DNA of 64,000 nt from Bradyrhizobium sp. BTAi1 (GCF_000015165.1 NC_009485.1:1652001-1716000); one strand, 5' to 3'. Counted from the first letter of the stretch, positions 9,596 to 17,899 are shown. Program-made: numbers and translations. Notes: generated from the sequence alone by a model not told the origin.

Positions 9596-9939
9596 TCCCG
9601 ATCCCGACGGGCGTGCGAGTGTGGCTGGCGACGGGCCATACCGACATGCGGTGCGGCTTTCCGAGCCTGGCTCTGCGCGTGCAGGAAGTGCTCAAGCGCG
9701 ACGCCATGGGCGGCGGTCTTTTCTGCTTCAGGGGCAAACGCGGTGATCTTTTGAAGGTCATTTGGCACGATGGTCAGGGAGCATGCCTGTTTACCAAAAG
9801 ACTCGAGAGAGGCAGGTTCATCTGGCCGTCGGTCGCCGGTGAAGCGGTGACGATCTCTCCGGCGCAGCTCTCCTATCTGCTGTCCGGGATCGATTGGCGC
9901 AATCCTCAGGAAACCCAGCGCCCGACGCGGGTCGGATAG
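9592..9939 (+). CDS. tnpB: IS66-family accessory protein TnpB
   Basis: A 115-residue protein with the hallmark IS66 Orf2 sequences GVRVWLATGHTDMRCGFPSL, then FCFRGKRGDLLKVIWHDGQG and LERGRFIWP. Length is normal and the gene appears intact. It is translationally coupled to tnpA by a 4-base overlap. Confidence 0.9.
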   Translation: MIPIPTGVRVWLATGHTDMRCGFPSLALRVQEVLKRDAMGGGLFCFRGKRGDLLKVIWHDGQGACLFTKRLERGRFIWPSVAGEAVTISPAQLSYLLSGIDWRNPQETQRPTRVG

Positions 9940-9984
9940 CGCTTTATGGTTTGATTCCGTTGCCTGATCTGATTCAATGGCTTC

Positions 9985-11643
9985 ATGACATCGAAGCCGG
10001 ACGATCTTCCATCGGACCTTGTCAGTGCCCTGGCGGCGCTGCAGGCCGAGCGTGAGGCGCGGCTGCGAGCCGAGGCGGTGGCTGCCAGTGCGCGGGCGGA
10101 GCTGTCGGACAACGAGGTGCTGATCGCGCATCTCGAGCTGCGAATCGAGAAGCTCAAACGCGAACTGCACGGGCAGCGCTCCGAGCGCACGGCGCGCCTG
10201 ATCGAGCAGTTGGAATTGGAGCTCGAAGAACTCGCCACCACGGCGAGCGAGGATGAGCTTGCTGCCCAAGTCGCAGCGGCGAAGACGCAGAACGTCCGCC
10301 CCTTCATGCGCAAGCGGCCGGTGCGCAAGCCATGGCCAGATGACATCGAACGCGAGCGCGTCGTCGTTGAGGCGCCAACGACCTGCACCTGCTGCGGTGG
10401 GGCGCGGCTGGCGAAGATCGGTGAGGATGTGACCAGGACGCTGGAGGAGATCCCGCGTCGCTTCAAGCTGATCGAGACGGTCCGCGAGAAGTTCACCTGC
10501 CGTGATTGCGAGAAGATCAGCCAGCCGCCCGCGCCATTCCATGCCACGCCGCGCGGCTTCATCGGCCCGCGATTGCTGGCGACGATCCTGTTCGACAAGT
10601 TCGGCATGCATATCCCGCTCAACCGCCAGAGTGAGCGCTTCAAGTCCGAGGGCATCGACCTGCCGCTGTCGACACTGGCCGACCAAGTCGGCCACGGGAC
10701 CTTCGCCGTCATGCCGCTCTTCCACCTGATCGAACGCCATGTGCTCGCCGCTGAGCGCCTGCATGGTGATGACACCACCATCCGTATCCTGGCGAAGGGC
10801 AAGTGCAGGACCGGCCGGATCTGGACATATGTGCGGGATGACCAGCCCTTCGGTGGGCCTGCGCCGCCTGCGGCGGTCTATTACGCCTCAAGCGACCGAC
10901 GAGGCGAGCATCCGCAGAGGCATCTGGCCGCCTTCGCCGGCATCCTGCAGGCCGATTGCTACAGTGGCTTCGAGCCGCTGTTCGACCCGCAGAAGAAGGC
11001 GCAAGGCGCAGCCGATTGCGCCGGCATTCTGCTTTGCCCATGCGCGGCGGGGCTTCTTCGAACTGGCTGACATCGAGAAGAATGCGCGGGAAGGCAAGAA
11101 AGGCAAACCGGTCTCCCCGATCGCGCTGGAGGCGGTCAAGCGCTTCGACGCGCTGTTCGAGATCGAGCGCGCCATCAACGGCCATGGTGCTGGCGACCGG
11201 CGCGCCGTGCGCCAGGAACAGAGCAAGCCGCTTCTCCAGGACATGCAAGCCTGGTTGCTGCGTGAGCGCGAAACCCTCTCGCGTTCCTCCGAGGTTCTGA
11301 AGCCGATCAACTACATGCTCAGGCGCTGGGACGGCTTCGCCCGCTTCCTCGACGACGGCAGGATCTGCTTGACCAACAACTGCGCTGAGCGCGCATTGAG
11401 AGGCATCGCCTTGGGGCGGCGCAACTGGACCTTCGCCGGCAGCGAGCGTGGCGCCGACCGTGCCGCCACCATGCTGACGATGATCACGACCTGTCGCCTC
11501 AACGAGGTCGATCCCAAGGCTTGGCTCGCCGACGTCCTCGCCCGTATCGCCGATCATCCCGCATCGCGTCTGAACGAGCTGCTGCCCTGGGAATGGAAGC
11601 TCCTGCGCCAGGCCGACAAGCCCGCCGATCAGCAGGCCGCCTG
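9985..11643 (+). pseudogene. tnpC: IS66-family transposase TnpC disrupted by a 7-bp tandem duplication
   Basis: The N-terminal coiled-coil/leucine-zipper part (residues 10-90), the zinc-finger-like CTCCGG and CRDCEK segment and the first half of the DDE domain are read from 9985. The frame is lost near 11,010 and stops at 11,070. The remainder (AFCFAHARRGFFELADIEK to the end at 11,643, with LTNNCAERALRGIALGRRNW) is in the next frame. The cause is visible: AAGGCGC is present twice in tandem at 10996-11002 and 11003-11009. Deleting one copy gives a continuous transposase of about 550 residues. Confidence 0.9.
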
Positions 11644-11660
11644 ACCTTCACCCAACACGA

Positions 11661-12338
11661 TCATAGACCTCGTCGTGCCCGCGCGCATGCGTCAATCAGG
11701 CGGCCTTCGTCGTATGCGTACGCTTCCACGATTGTGCAGTAGGCTTTAGCCACACGCTCCCAGCGATGGTCGCGATCCATGGCATAGTATCGGCCGCAAA
11801 CCGACACGATCGGAATGGAGAGCGGCAACGCCGCGCTCAAGCGTGAAACATACACATCTGCCGATCGCGGCGGAGTGTCACGGACGTCAGTAATGGCATG
11901 AACGACGGCAGACACACCGGTTTCGGCGAGTATCTCAGCAAGCGCTGTCGCATGATCCTGATGCGAGTGCACTCCCCCCGGGGAGATCAAGCCTAGGAGG
12001 TGGCAGGTGCCGCCGGTCCGCCGCAGCCGCTCCATCAGGTCGATAAGGGCGGACGCACTTTTGATCTCACCGTCGGTAATCGCCGCGCTGATGCGTGGCA
12101 AGTCCTGCATCACGACGCGGCCGGCGCCGATGTTGAGATGTCCGACCTCGGAATTTCCCATTTGTCCTTGCGGCAGCCCGACATCGAGACCCGACGTTTG
12201 CACGAGTGCGTGCGGGCCGGTGCCCCACAGATGGTCAAAATTGGGAGTTCGCGCCTGACGGATGGCGTTGTCAGCGACCTCTTCTCGCCAGCCCCAGCCG
12301 TCCAGAACCACAAGCATCACCGGTCGGTATTTCTGCAT
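11661..12338 (-). pseudogene. gpmI: N-terminal half of 2,3-bisphosphoglycerate-independent phosphoglycerate mutase
   Basis: The start at 12338 has a good GAGGAG ribosome binding site. The sequence LVVLDGWGWREE, DNAI, TPNFDHLW, then GQMGNSEVGHLNIGAGRVV (with the phospho-accepting Ser) and the metal-site region SPGGVHSHQDH are typical of GpmI. The protein stops after 225 residues, where the family has about 505-510, so the second half with the remaining phosphatase-domain metal ligands is absent. The last 20 residues diverge, and the break lies next to the IS66 element. It cannot be an active mutase. A chromosomal gpm copy would be expected elsewhere. Confidence 0.85.
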
Positions 12339-12546
12339 GTCCAGCTCCTCTCACCCAATGAGTTTTCCTAAGAAAAAACTGGACGCAAGTCTGTCCGCAG
12401 ACAGGCGTGGCCAAGATCGACGCTGCGTCGGCCTTGAAGGGACGCGCTTCGCGCTGGCTTCGGCCGCTACTGCCGCCTGTGGCGGCTTGCAGCCACCTTG
12501 CGACAGTCTACCATTGATGCATAGCTTACCTAGCTGGAGCAGAGCC

Positions 12547-13032
12547 ATGGAACTCACCGTGGTGCCTATCGTCAAGCCAGACGCCGCCAACTTCATCTTC
12601 GGCCAGTCGCATTTCATCAAAACCGTGGAAGACCTCCACGAGGCGCTGGTGGGCGCGGTTCCGGGCATCCGCTTCGGGCTGGCCTTTTGCGAGGCCTCCG
12701 GCAAGCGGCTGGTCCGCTGGTCAGGTAATGACGAAGCCGCCCTCGCGCTCGCACGCGGCAACGCATTGGCGATCGGCGCCGGCCACACGTTCCTGATCTT
12801 CCTGGGCGACGGGTTTTTTCCCGTCAACGTTCTGACTGCAGTGCGCGCGGTGCCGGAAGTCTGCCGTATCTATTGCGCGACAGCTAACCCGACCCAAGTG
12901 ATCATCGCGCAGACGGAGCTGGGCCGGGGCGTGCTCGGCGTGGTAGATGGCGCCTCGCCGTTGGGTATCGAAACCGACGCCGACATTGCGTGGCGGAAAG
13001 ACCTGCTGCGAAAGATCGGCTACAAGCTGTAG
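12547..13032 (+). CDS. Adenosine-specific kinase family protein (PF04008-type)
   Basis: A 161-residue protein conserved in bacteria and archaea and annotated as adenosine-specific kinase from crystal-structure work. Recognisable blocks are FGQSHFIKTVEDLHEALV, GLAFCEASGKRLVRW, ALAIGAGHTFLIFLGD, VCRIYCATANPTQVI and GRGVLGVVDGASPLGIE. It is full length and apparently intact. It is divergent from the truncated gpmI across about 208 bp. The physiological role is poorly established and it probably acts alone. Confidence 0.85.
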   Translation: MELTVVPIVKPDAANFIFGQSHFIKTVEDLHEALVGAVPGIRFGLAFCEASGKRLVRWSGNDEAALALARGNALAIGAGHTFLIFLGDGFFPVNVLTAVRAVPEVCRIYCATANPTQVIIAQTELGRGVLGVVDGASPLGIETDADIAWRKDLLRKIGYKL

Positions 13033-13269
13033 GAAACGGATGAAGTCGGCATGTTGCACCGGCTCCCACGCGTCGAACGCGACCGGCTCGGTATCGATCT
13101 ATCAACTGATCCTGCGGGAGAGATGAGAACGCGTGGACCGAACGACAGGCCGGACCCCGTCAACAGCACATCAACAGCAAATAGCGCTTCGTTCCAGTCC
13201 CGTTCGTGTTCCGTTTGCACCTCTAACGGCCTTTTCGCTTTGATTTTACACGAGAATTTGTGCTCTGGA
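13033..13269. other. Intergenic stretch before the tRNA fragment
   Basis: No gene is supported. The 5' half of the tRNA whose 3' end lies at 13270 is not present here, so the tRNA is not a complete gene. Confidence 0.5.
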
Positions 13270-13319
13270 CTACCTTGACATGGTAGGGGTCACAGGTTCG
13301 ATCCCTGTCGTGCCCACCA
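13270..13319 (+). repeat. 3' fragment of tRNA-Val(GAC), probable attachment (att) site
   Basis: The sequence contains a complete anticodon arm (CTACC, loop TTGACAT with anticodon GAC, GGTAG), a variable region, a full T-arm (ACAGG, TTCGATC, CCTGT), the 3' acceptor strand and encoded CCA at 13317-13319. The matching 5' acceptor strand and D-arm are missing upstream. A bare tRNA 3' end is the usual scar of site-specific integration by a tyrosine recombinase. A remnant of such an enzyme lies 84 bp downstream. I recall that the large symbiosis island of Bradyrhizobium also uses a tRNA-Val gene. Confidence 0.85.
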
Positions 13320-13402
13320 CTCTTCAGACCACCGTCTGATTTGATTGAGCTTTTTGCTCGATCTCCCTCGCCCAGTTATTGGTGGGGGGATAGACGCTCG
13401 TT

Positions 13403-13660
13403 TTATGCGTTCGTGGAGCCGGTTCGTTCGAGCTCTGCAACGCCGCCATACGCAAGCTTCTTGCGATTGGCCTTGCTCGTGCAAGGGCTCGGGATCCGAC
13501 GCTCGGTCCATCCGAAGATCGCATCCCGCTCGGCTTCAGTCGCACCGTTCTCTGCTGCGACGCTCGCGGCCGCCTTGCGCGGCGCGTGAGCGGATCGGTT
13601 CATCAGCCCGGTAGCCACGCAGTTCACCTCGCAGCATCCTGCCGTGCGAATGGATGGTTG
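13403..13660 (-). pseudogene. C-terminal remnant of a tRNA-associated integrase, catalytic Tyr lost
   Basis: In this frame the segment SAHAPRKAAASVAAENGATE corresponds to the HGLRKAAA box of phage-type integrases, followed by AIFGWTE and ANRKKLAYGG, which are typical of the C-terminus. Where the family has the catalytic Tyr (LYT before the ANRKKL segment) this copy reads PCT, so the nucleophile is lost. The N-terminal and most of the catalytic domain are absent. Its position beside the tRNA-Val fragment fits a former island integrase. Confidence 0.7.
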
Positions 13661-13670
13661 CGTGTGTTGG

Positions 13671-14073
13671 CTAGGTCGTGGACTCAAACCGCATCCAGAG
13701 GCGGGTTGAGGCGAGCAAGACGGCGGAGAGGAAATTGCGAGCGCTCTTATCGTAGCGGGTCGCGATGCGGCGGAAATGCTTCAACTTGTTGAAGAAGCGT
13801 TCGATCAGATTGCGCTGTCGATAGAGAGCAGGATCGACCGAACGCTGAACCTTGCGGTCGCGGCAGGTTGGGATGTGAGCGCGCCCGCCACGGCTTTCGA
13901 CCAGATCGATGAGGGCTCGGGCATCGTAACCGCGGTCGGCGACCAGATCGCGCCCCGGCTCGACCGCTTCGATGAGGGGCGGCGCCACGGTCTTGTCCGA
14001 GGACTGGCCCTGCGACAGCACAATATGGACCGGCATGCCGGCCTGATCGACGATGGCGTTTATCTTGGTGCTC
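13671..14073 (-). CDS. IS5-family transposase, second half (OrfB)
   Basis: This is the DDE domain second part: DQAGMPVHIVLSQGQSSD, ADRGYDARALIDLVESRG with the second catalytic Asp, and YRQRNLIERFFNKLKHFRRIATRYDK with the catalytic Glu. The stop codon falls in the left flank at 13671. Its first methionine is at 14036, but the frame continues upstream (GRSRGGLSTKINAIVDQAGM) and is normally reached by ribosomal frameshifting from OrfA, as in IS427-group elements. Confidence 0.85.
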
Positions 14074-14513
14074 AGTCCTCCACGAGAACGGCCGATGGCG
14101 TTATCCGGGCCCCCTTTTTACCACCGGCGGCGTGCTGGTGAGCGCGGATGATCGAGGAGTCGATTAACTGCAATGACTGTGGAGACTTCGCTGCCAAGGC
14201 CTCAAATATCTGCAGCCAGATGCCCTTCTTGGCCCATCGATTAAAGCGATTGTAGGCTGTTGTGTAAGGGCCATAGCGCTCAGGCAGATCGCGCCACGGC
14301 GTGCCAGTGCGCAAGACGAAGAAGATGCCGTTGAGCACCTTGCGGTCATCCGGCCGCGGCCGGCCGTTCTTCTTGCCCTCCGCTCCAGGCAACAGCGGCG
14401 CGATGATTGTCCACTCCGTGTCTGAAAGGTCGAAGCGAGCCATCGGGACCTCCTCTTTTGGGAAGCCTTGAATCACTCCGCCCCGTCACCCGCAAGGGGT
14501 TTGGGTACAGGAC
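13675..14513 (-). mobile_element. IS5-family (IS427-like) insertion sequence
   Basis: An 839-bp element with imperfect inverted repeats: the left end reads GTCGTGGACTCAAACC, and the right end read inward gives GTCCTGTACCCAAACC (13 of 16 identical). It is flanked by a 4-bp CTAG duplication (13671-13674 and 14514-14517), which fits the YTAR target preference of IS5-type elements. It carries two overlapping transposase frames. The CTAG target contains the stop codon of the ferredoxin gene upstream, so that coding region was left whole. Confidence 0.9.
14072..14443 (-). CDS. IS5-family transposase, first half (OrfA)
   Basis: A 123-residue protein beginning MARFDLSDTEWTIIAPLLP with GAGGTCCC upstream. 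The DUF4096-like N-terminus is followed by GIFFVLRTGTPWRDLPERYG and the first catalytic Asp in LQLIDSSIIRAHQHAAG. It ends in an A/G-rich frameshift region (GGTAAAAAGGGGGC) typical of programmed frameshifting to OrfB. Confidence 0.88.
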   Translation of the reverse strand: MARFDLSDTEWTIIAPLLPGAEGKKNGRPRPDDRKVLNGIFFVLRTGTPWRDLPERYGPYTTAYNRFNRWAKKGIWLQIFEALAAKSPQSLQLIDSSIIRAHQHAAGGKKGARITPSAVLVED

Positions 14514-14954
14514 CTAGTCACCGGAGCTCATTCGCGGCGTGGCTCGTCCCCGGCGGAAGCGGAGGCGCGCCCCTGGCGGATAAGCGCGCGCGAGCTGGTT
14601 ATGCTCGATCCGGTGCTGCACCATGTCCCGACGGGTTTGACGTTCGTCAAGCGTGAGGATCAGATCCGAGCATGGCTTGGTCGAGCAAAGCAGCAGGAAG
14701 CCGGCTTCGGCGTCCTCGGCGTAGACCGTCAGCGCATCCGAGCGGTCGACCTTGCCCGACACCAGGCGCGCGGCGCATGCGAGGCACCAGCCCTGTTCGC
14801 AGATGTAGGGGCTCTCGATACCGGCGTCGATCATGCTGTAGAGCAGATATTCGTCGGATGCGGCGTCGAATGTGAACGTGCCGTCCGGACGTTCCAGCCG
14901 GATGCGAAACCGCCTGGCGCCGCCTTCATCGATCATGGCCGAGAGCTCCGTCAT
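14514..14954 (-). CDS. Plant-type [2Fe-2S] ferredoxin, last gene of the catabolic cluster
   Basis: A 146-residue protein with one ferredoxin domain. The cysteines C52-x4-C57-x2-C60-x29-C90 have exactly plant-type spacing (YICEQGWCLAC, then LLLC). A Pro/Arg-rich tail of about 35 residues follows the domain. The gene starts 3 bp after the stop of the luciferase-domain gene, so it is in the same operon. The monooxygenase already has a Rieske ferredoxin and a reductase with its own ferredoxin domain, so this is an additional electron carrier whose partner is unclear. Its TAG stop lies inside the CTAG target of the neighbouring IS. Confidence 0.8.
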   Translation of the reverse strand: MTELSAMIDEGGARRFRIRLERPDGTFTFDAASDEYLLYSMIDAGIESPYICEQGWCLACAARLVSGKVDRSDALTVYAEDAEAGFLLLCSTKPCSDLILTLDERQTRRDMVQHRIEHNQLARAYPPGARLRFRRGRATPRMSSGD

Positions 14955-14957
14955 CGC

Positions 14958-15512
14958 TTACCAGCGGCTGTCGGGCAACGCGACCTCGCCGATGCGGCCG
15001 GTCGCGTAGCAATGCGCAGCAACGATGATGCGTGCCGCAACCGCCATCTCACCGTCGTCGCGCGGCGCGTAGATGACGAGGCTCTGCGGCGGCACGGCAC
15101 CGGCCATGTAGCGTGCGAAGGGATGCACCGTGCCCCAGCCCTTGGCCACAATCTTCTGCCCCCATTCCGGCCGCAGCGTCAGGTGCAGCGAGCCATCGGG
15201 GCGGACGATGAGCCACACCGGCGCGACGATGAAGGCTTCCGGCTGGCCCATGGCATGGCTGTCATCGAGCGCGAAAGCGCGCCCTGCCGCGTTGAGCGGC
15301 GCTGCCACCTCGGCGACGCCGGCCAGCGCAGATGCGCATGAGGCGAGCTGCGCTGCGTAGCCGACGGGCGAGGTGTCGTCGAGCTGGACGCAGGGCCATG
15401 CCGGTGCCAGCCGAGGCGCATCGCCGGGACGCGCGGCGAGGCGGCGCAGGCCCGGCGCCATCGCCCAGATGGGTAGCGCGCCGCGCCAGCCTGTCCTAGC
15501 CGAAGCTGTCAT
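14958..15512 (-). CDS. Luciferase-domain (DUF5519-like) protein in monooxygenase operon
   Basis: 184 residues from an ATG at 15512, overlapping the 3' end of the reductase gene by 17 bp; the long upstream extension of the frame is a shadow of the reductase. The C-terminal part (ALDDSHAMGQPEAFIV, then PDGSLHLTLRPEW, KGWGTVHPFARY, VIYAPRDDGEMAVAARII) resembles the small 'luciferase' domain (PF17648/DUF5519), a family of unknown chemistry. I am fairly, not fully, sure of this match. It has no counterpart in the classical tmo operon. Tight coupling suggests a role in the same pathway, possibly assembly or substrate handling. Confidence 0.5.
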   Translation of the reverse strand: MTASARTGWRGALPIWAMAPGLRRLAARPGDAPRLAPAWPCVQLDDTSPVGYAAQLASCASALAGVAEVAAPLNAAGRAFALDDSHAMGQPEAFIVAPVWLIVRPDGSLHLTLRPEWGQKIVAKGWGTVHPFARYMAGAVPPQSLVIYAPRDDGEMAVAARIIVAAHCYATGRIGEVALPDSRW

Positions 15513-16485
15513 AGTGAACCTGCGTGATCGGAACATCGGCACTGCGCAGCAGCGACTTGACCGCGTCGACCATGATCGGCGGCCCAGCCACGTAGAACTC
15601 GGCGGCGGCCGGATCGGGGATCGTGGCCTTGATCGCATCAGTGACGAAGCCGGCTGCGTGCGGCCAGCCGGATGGGGCGTTCTCGACCACGGGCAGATAG
15701 CGCGCCTGAGCGATCCGTGCGATGACCGCTCGCAGCACGTCGTGGGCGGCAAGATCCGCCGGCCCGCGCGCGCCGTAGATGATGTCCACGGGCGAGCCGA
15801 AATCGAGGCGCGCCTCCGCCGCCTCACGCATCATGGCCAGGATCGGCGCGATGCCCGTGCCTCCCGCCACGAACACCTTGCGACCCGGTCGACGCCGCAA
15901 TGTACAGGTGCCGAAAGGGGCCTCGATCGTGATCACGGCGCCAGGAGCCAACGCCGCGAGTGCGTTGCTGCCCGTGCCGCCGTCGTAGCGTCTGGCGATG
16001 AACTGCAGGAGGTTGCCGCCCGGCAGATTGCTCATCGAATAGCAGCGCCGCAGGTCCGCCCCGAGATGCAGTATCGCATACTGACCCGGCCGGAAATCGA
16101 TCGGCTCAGCCGTTTCGAAGCTGAACTGCCGAACCTCCGGCGCGAGATCGACAACGTCGCGCAGGATGGCCTGTCGCTCGACGCAACCGGGTGCCGGCAT
16201 GGACCAGGCGCCGGGACCGCGGGCGATGGTGACCTCCGACGTCGCGCGGGATTGACACGCCAGGATGCGGTTGCGTCGTGCGTCGCGCGGATTGACGGCC
16301 GGTGCACCTGGAAAGATCAGATCGACCTGACCGGCGACGAGCGTCACCTTGCAGGTGCCGCAGCTCCCCCAGCCGCATTCATAGGGGAGTGCGACGCCCG
16401 CGCGGCGCGCCGCCTGAAGGATCGTTTCATGGTCGGCCATGTCGATCGCGATACCGTCGGGCTCGATGCGGAGTTGCCGTGTCAT
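15496..16485 (-). CDS. tmoF: Monooxygenase reductase (TmoF type), ferredoxin-FAD-NAD domains
   Basis: A flavin reductase passing electrons from NADH to the Rieske protein. From the N-terminus there is a plant-type [2Fe-2S] domain (YECGWGSCGTCK, cysteine spacing x4, x2, x31), an FAD domain with RCYSMSNLPGG, and a NAD domain with FVAGGTGIAPILAMMREA. The protein ends YDSFG. The ATG at 16485 is preferred because GGAAGG lies 9 nt upstream, although an ATG at 16494 is in frame. At 329 residues it is the size of T4MO TmoF (326). Its stop overlaps the next gene. Confidence 0.9.
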   Translation of the reverse strand: MTRQLRIEPDGIAIDMADHETILQAARRAGVALPYECGWGSCGTCKVTLVAGQVDLIFPGAPAVNPRDARRNRILACQSRATSEVTIARGPGAWSMPAPGCVERQAILRDVVDLAPEVRQFSFETAEPIDFRPGQYAILHLGADLRRCYSMSNLPGGNLLQFIARRYDGGTGSNALAALAPGAVITIEAPFGTCTLRRRPGRKVFVAGGTGIAPILAMMREAAEARLDFGSPVDIIYGARGPADLAAHDVLRAVIARIAQARYLPVVENAPSGWPHAAGFVTDAIKATIPDPAAAEFYVAGPPIMVDAVKSLLRSADVPITQVHYDSFG

Positions 16486-16542
16486 CAACGCCATCCTTCC
16501 GGCCTGGGCGGTCGGTGCAACATGCCGAGCGGCGCTGCCAAA

Positions 16543-17568
16543 CTACAGGCCGCAATCGGCGATCAGCCTCGCCTGGGCGGTCATGGTCCGGTCGAGGATG
16601 GTCCGTGCGCTGTCGGCGCCGGGCGCGGCCGAAAGTGCCTCGCTCAGGCTGCGCGCGGCGCGCTCGCCGAGTGGTATCCACTTCGCGACCCATTCTTGCA
16701 GCAGAACGGCATGTGCGGGCATCTTGCCAGTCGCATAGCGTACCAGCGCCTTGGTGGTCTCGACTGCATAGGCTTCGTCGTAGTTGCGGAAGTCGTCGTG
16801 CAGCAGCGCCAGCAGGTCATCGTCATTTGCCCGCGCCAGATCGGCAATCTCGCGATTGAAGATGTGGTCGAAGATCGGTCGCAGCACGAGATTGCGGGAG
16901 ACGAAGGCTTCGCCCCAATCGTAGGTGATCAGCTGCTTCTCGATCAGCTCGCGCAGGCCCTGCCACTCCGGCCCCTGTGTCCAGATCGTCCGGGCGATGC
17001 CGCTATCGGCGAGCTCCGGGCGTCCGGTGTCGAGCGCGAGCGCCTTGGCGAGGTAGGCCTGGCGCTGCACGCGGCGCATTTCATTGCCCATCTGGAAGTA
17101 GAAGGTGTTGGTGACGAAGGCCGAGGGCGCCATCTGCGCGACATAGGCCGCGCTCATCTGCATCGCATGGCCGGGAAACCGGACCGGCAGATAGGTCTGG
17201 CCGAGAAAGTCGAGCCACGCCGCAGGAAGCTTGCGGTAGCTGTCCTGGCGCTCGAACTCATCGATCAGATTGTCGCAGTAGACCTCACGATCCTTCTGGT
17301 CGCCAATATAACGGCGATAGGTGTAGGTCAGGGGATCGCGATAACCCTCCCAATCGTCCAGCATCAGTTTCGAGCCTTCGCGATGCCTGAGATAGAACTG
17401 GTTGATCGACCAGTTCTCGGATAGCTCGAACGGTGCCGGCGCCCGCCGGAAATGACTGTGGAACTTGTACGTGACGGCCTCGTACTCCGAGGGCAGCCGG
17501 CGTTCGGTCCACAGGCTCCAGGTCTTCTTCTGCTTGCGCGCAGCCGGCTTCGCGGTCATTGCGGTCAT
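16543..17568 (-). CDS. tmoE: Di-iron monooxygenase hydroxylase beta subunit (TmoE type)
   Basis: A 341-residue ferritin-like subunit lacking iron ligands, which pairs with the alpha subunit in the (alpha-beta-gamma)2 hydroxylase. It starts at an ATG preceded by GGGAGGAC. Sequences such as LPSEYEAVTYKFHSHFRR near the N-terminus, then WSINQFYLRHREGSKLML, SAFVTNTFYFQMGNEMRR and TYDWGEAFVSRNLVLRPIFD are typical of toluene monooxygenase beta chains. Length (T4MO TmoE 327) and position after the effector gene match the tmo order. Confidence 0.9.
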   Translation of the reverse strand: MTAMTAKPAARKQKKTWSLWTERRLPSEYEAVTYKFHSHFRRAPAPFELSENWSINQFYLRHREGSKLMLDDWEGYRDPLTYTYRRYIGDQKDREVYCDNLIDEFERQDSYRKLPAAWLDFLGQTYLPVRFPGHAMQMSAAYVAQMAPSAFVTNTFYFQMGNEMRRVQRQAYLAKALALDTGRPELADSGIARTIWTQGPEWQGLRELIEKQLITYDWGEAFVSRNLVLRPIFDHIFNREIADLARANDDDLLALLHDDFRNYDEAYAVETTKALVRYATGKMPAHAVLLQEWVAKWIPLGERAARSLSEALSAAPGADSARTILDRTMTAQARLIADCGL

Positions 17569-17590
17569 GAACGTGTCCTCCCTGGATTTT

Positions 17591-17890
17591 CTAAGTATGG
17601 ATGGTCCAGACCCACTCGTCGTCCATCGATTCGAGCCGACCGCCGAACGACACCAGGCTGGGCTCGATCTCGGCCAGCCGGAACGGTCGCCCCAGCGCCG
17701 CCTGCATGCTCTTCTGCGTCAGGCGGAAGTTTCGGTCCGCCTGGATGCGGACGTAGCCGCCGCGGTCCTCGATGACGATCTCGACATCCGGGTTGTCCTG
17801 CTCGCTCGCCGCGATCACAGCGTCGATAATGTCTTCGTCGACGCCCCGGATGACGGGCCCGACCAGTTTCGGTGTTGCTGTCGTGGTCAT
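17591..17890 (-). CDS. tmoD: Monooxygenase effector/coupling protein (TmoD/MmoB type)
   Basis: A cofactor-free protein of 99 residues that binds the hydroxylase and tunes its active site. It has the family blocks VGPVIRGVDED, then IVIEDRGGYVRIQADRNFRL and ALGRPFRLAEIEPSLVSFGG, closely like T4MO TmoD (103 residues). It starts with an AGGA ribosome binding site and lies between the Rieske and beta-subunit genes, exactly as in tmoABCDEF. Confidence 0.92.
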   Translation of the reverse strand: MTTTATPKLVGPVIRGVDEDIIDAVIAASEQDNPDVEIVIEDRGGYVRIQADRNFRLTQKSMQAALGRPFRLAEIEPSLVSFGGRLESMDDEWVWTIHT

Positions 17891-17899
17891 GGGTTTGTC

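Larger units (their letters stand above)
9200..11643 (+). mobile_element. IS66-family element (tnpA-tnpB-tnpC), tnpC damaged
   Basis: Three genes in the canonical IS66 order and strand, with tnpA and tnpB overlapping by ATGA. A near-perfect inverted repeat (ACTGTCCTTATG and CATAAGGACAGT) at 9189-9218 precedes tnpA. I could not identify the terminal inverted repeats or target duplication, so the outer limits are approximate. On its right side the element abuts the broken gpmI gene, suggesting that its insertion or a later deletion removed the gpmI 3' half. Confidence 0.7.

Noticed and set aside
13290..13511. Minus open frame ending WWARQGSNL
   Set aside because: This peptide ending is the well-known false translation of tRNA 3' ends; it reflects the tRNA-Val fragment rather than a protein.
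15373..17424. 683-codon plus-strand open frame
   Set aside because: It lies antisense to the reductase and beta-subunit genes of the tmo operon; its Arg/Asp/Gly-rich composition is typical of shadows in high-GC DNA.
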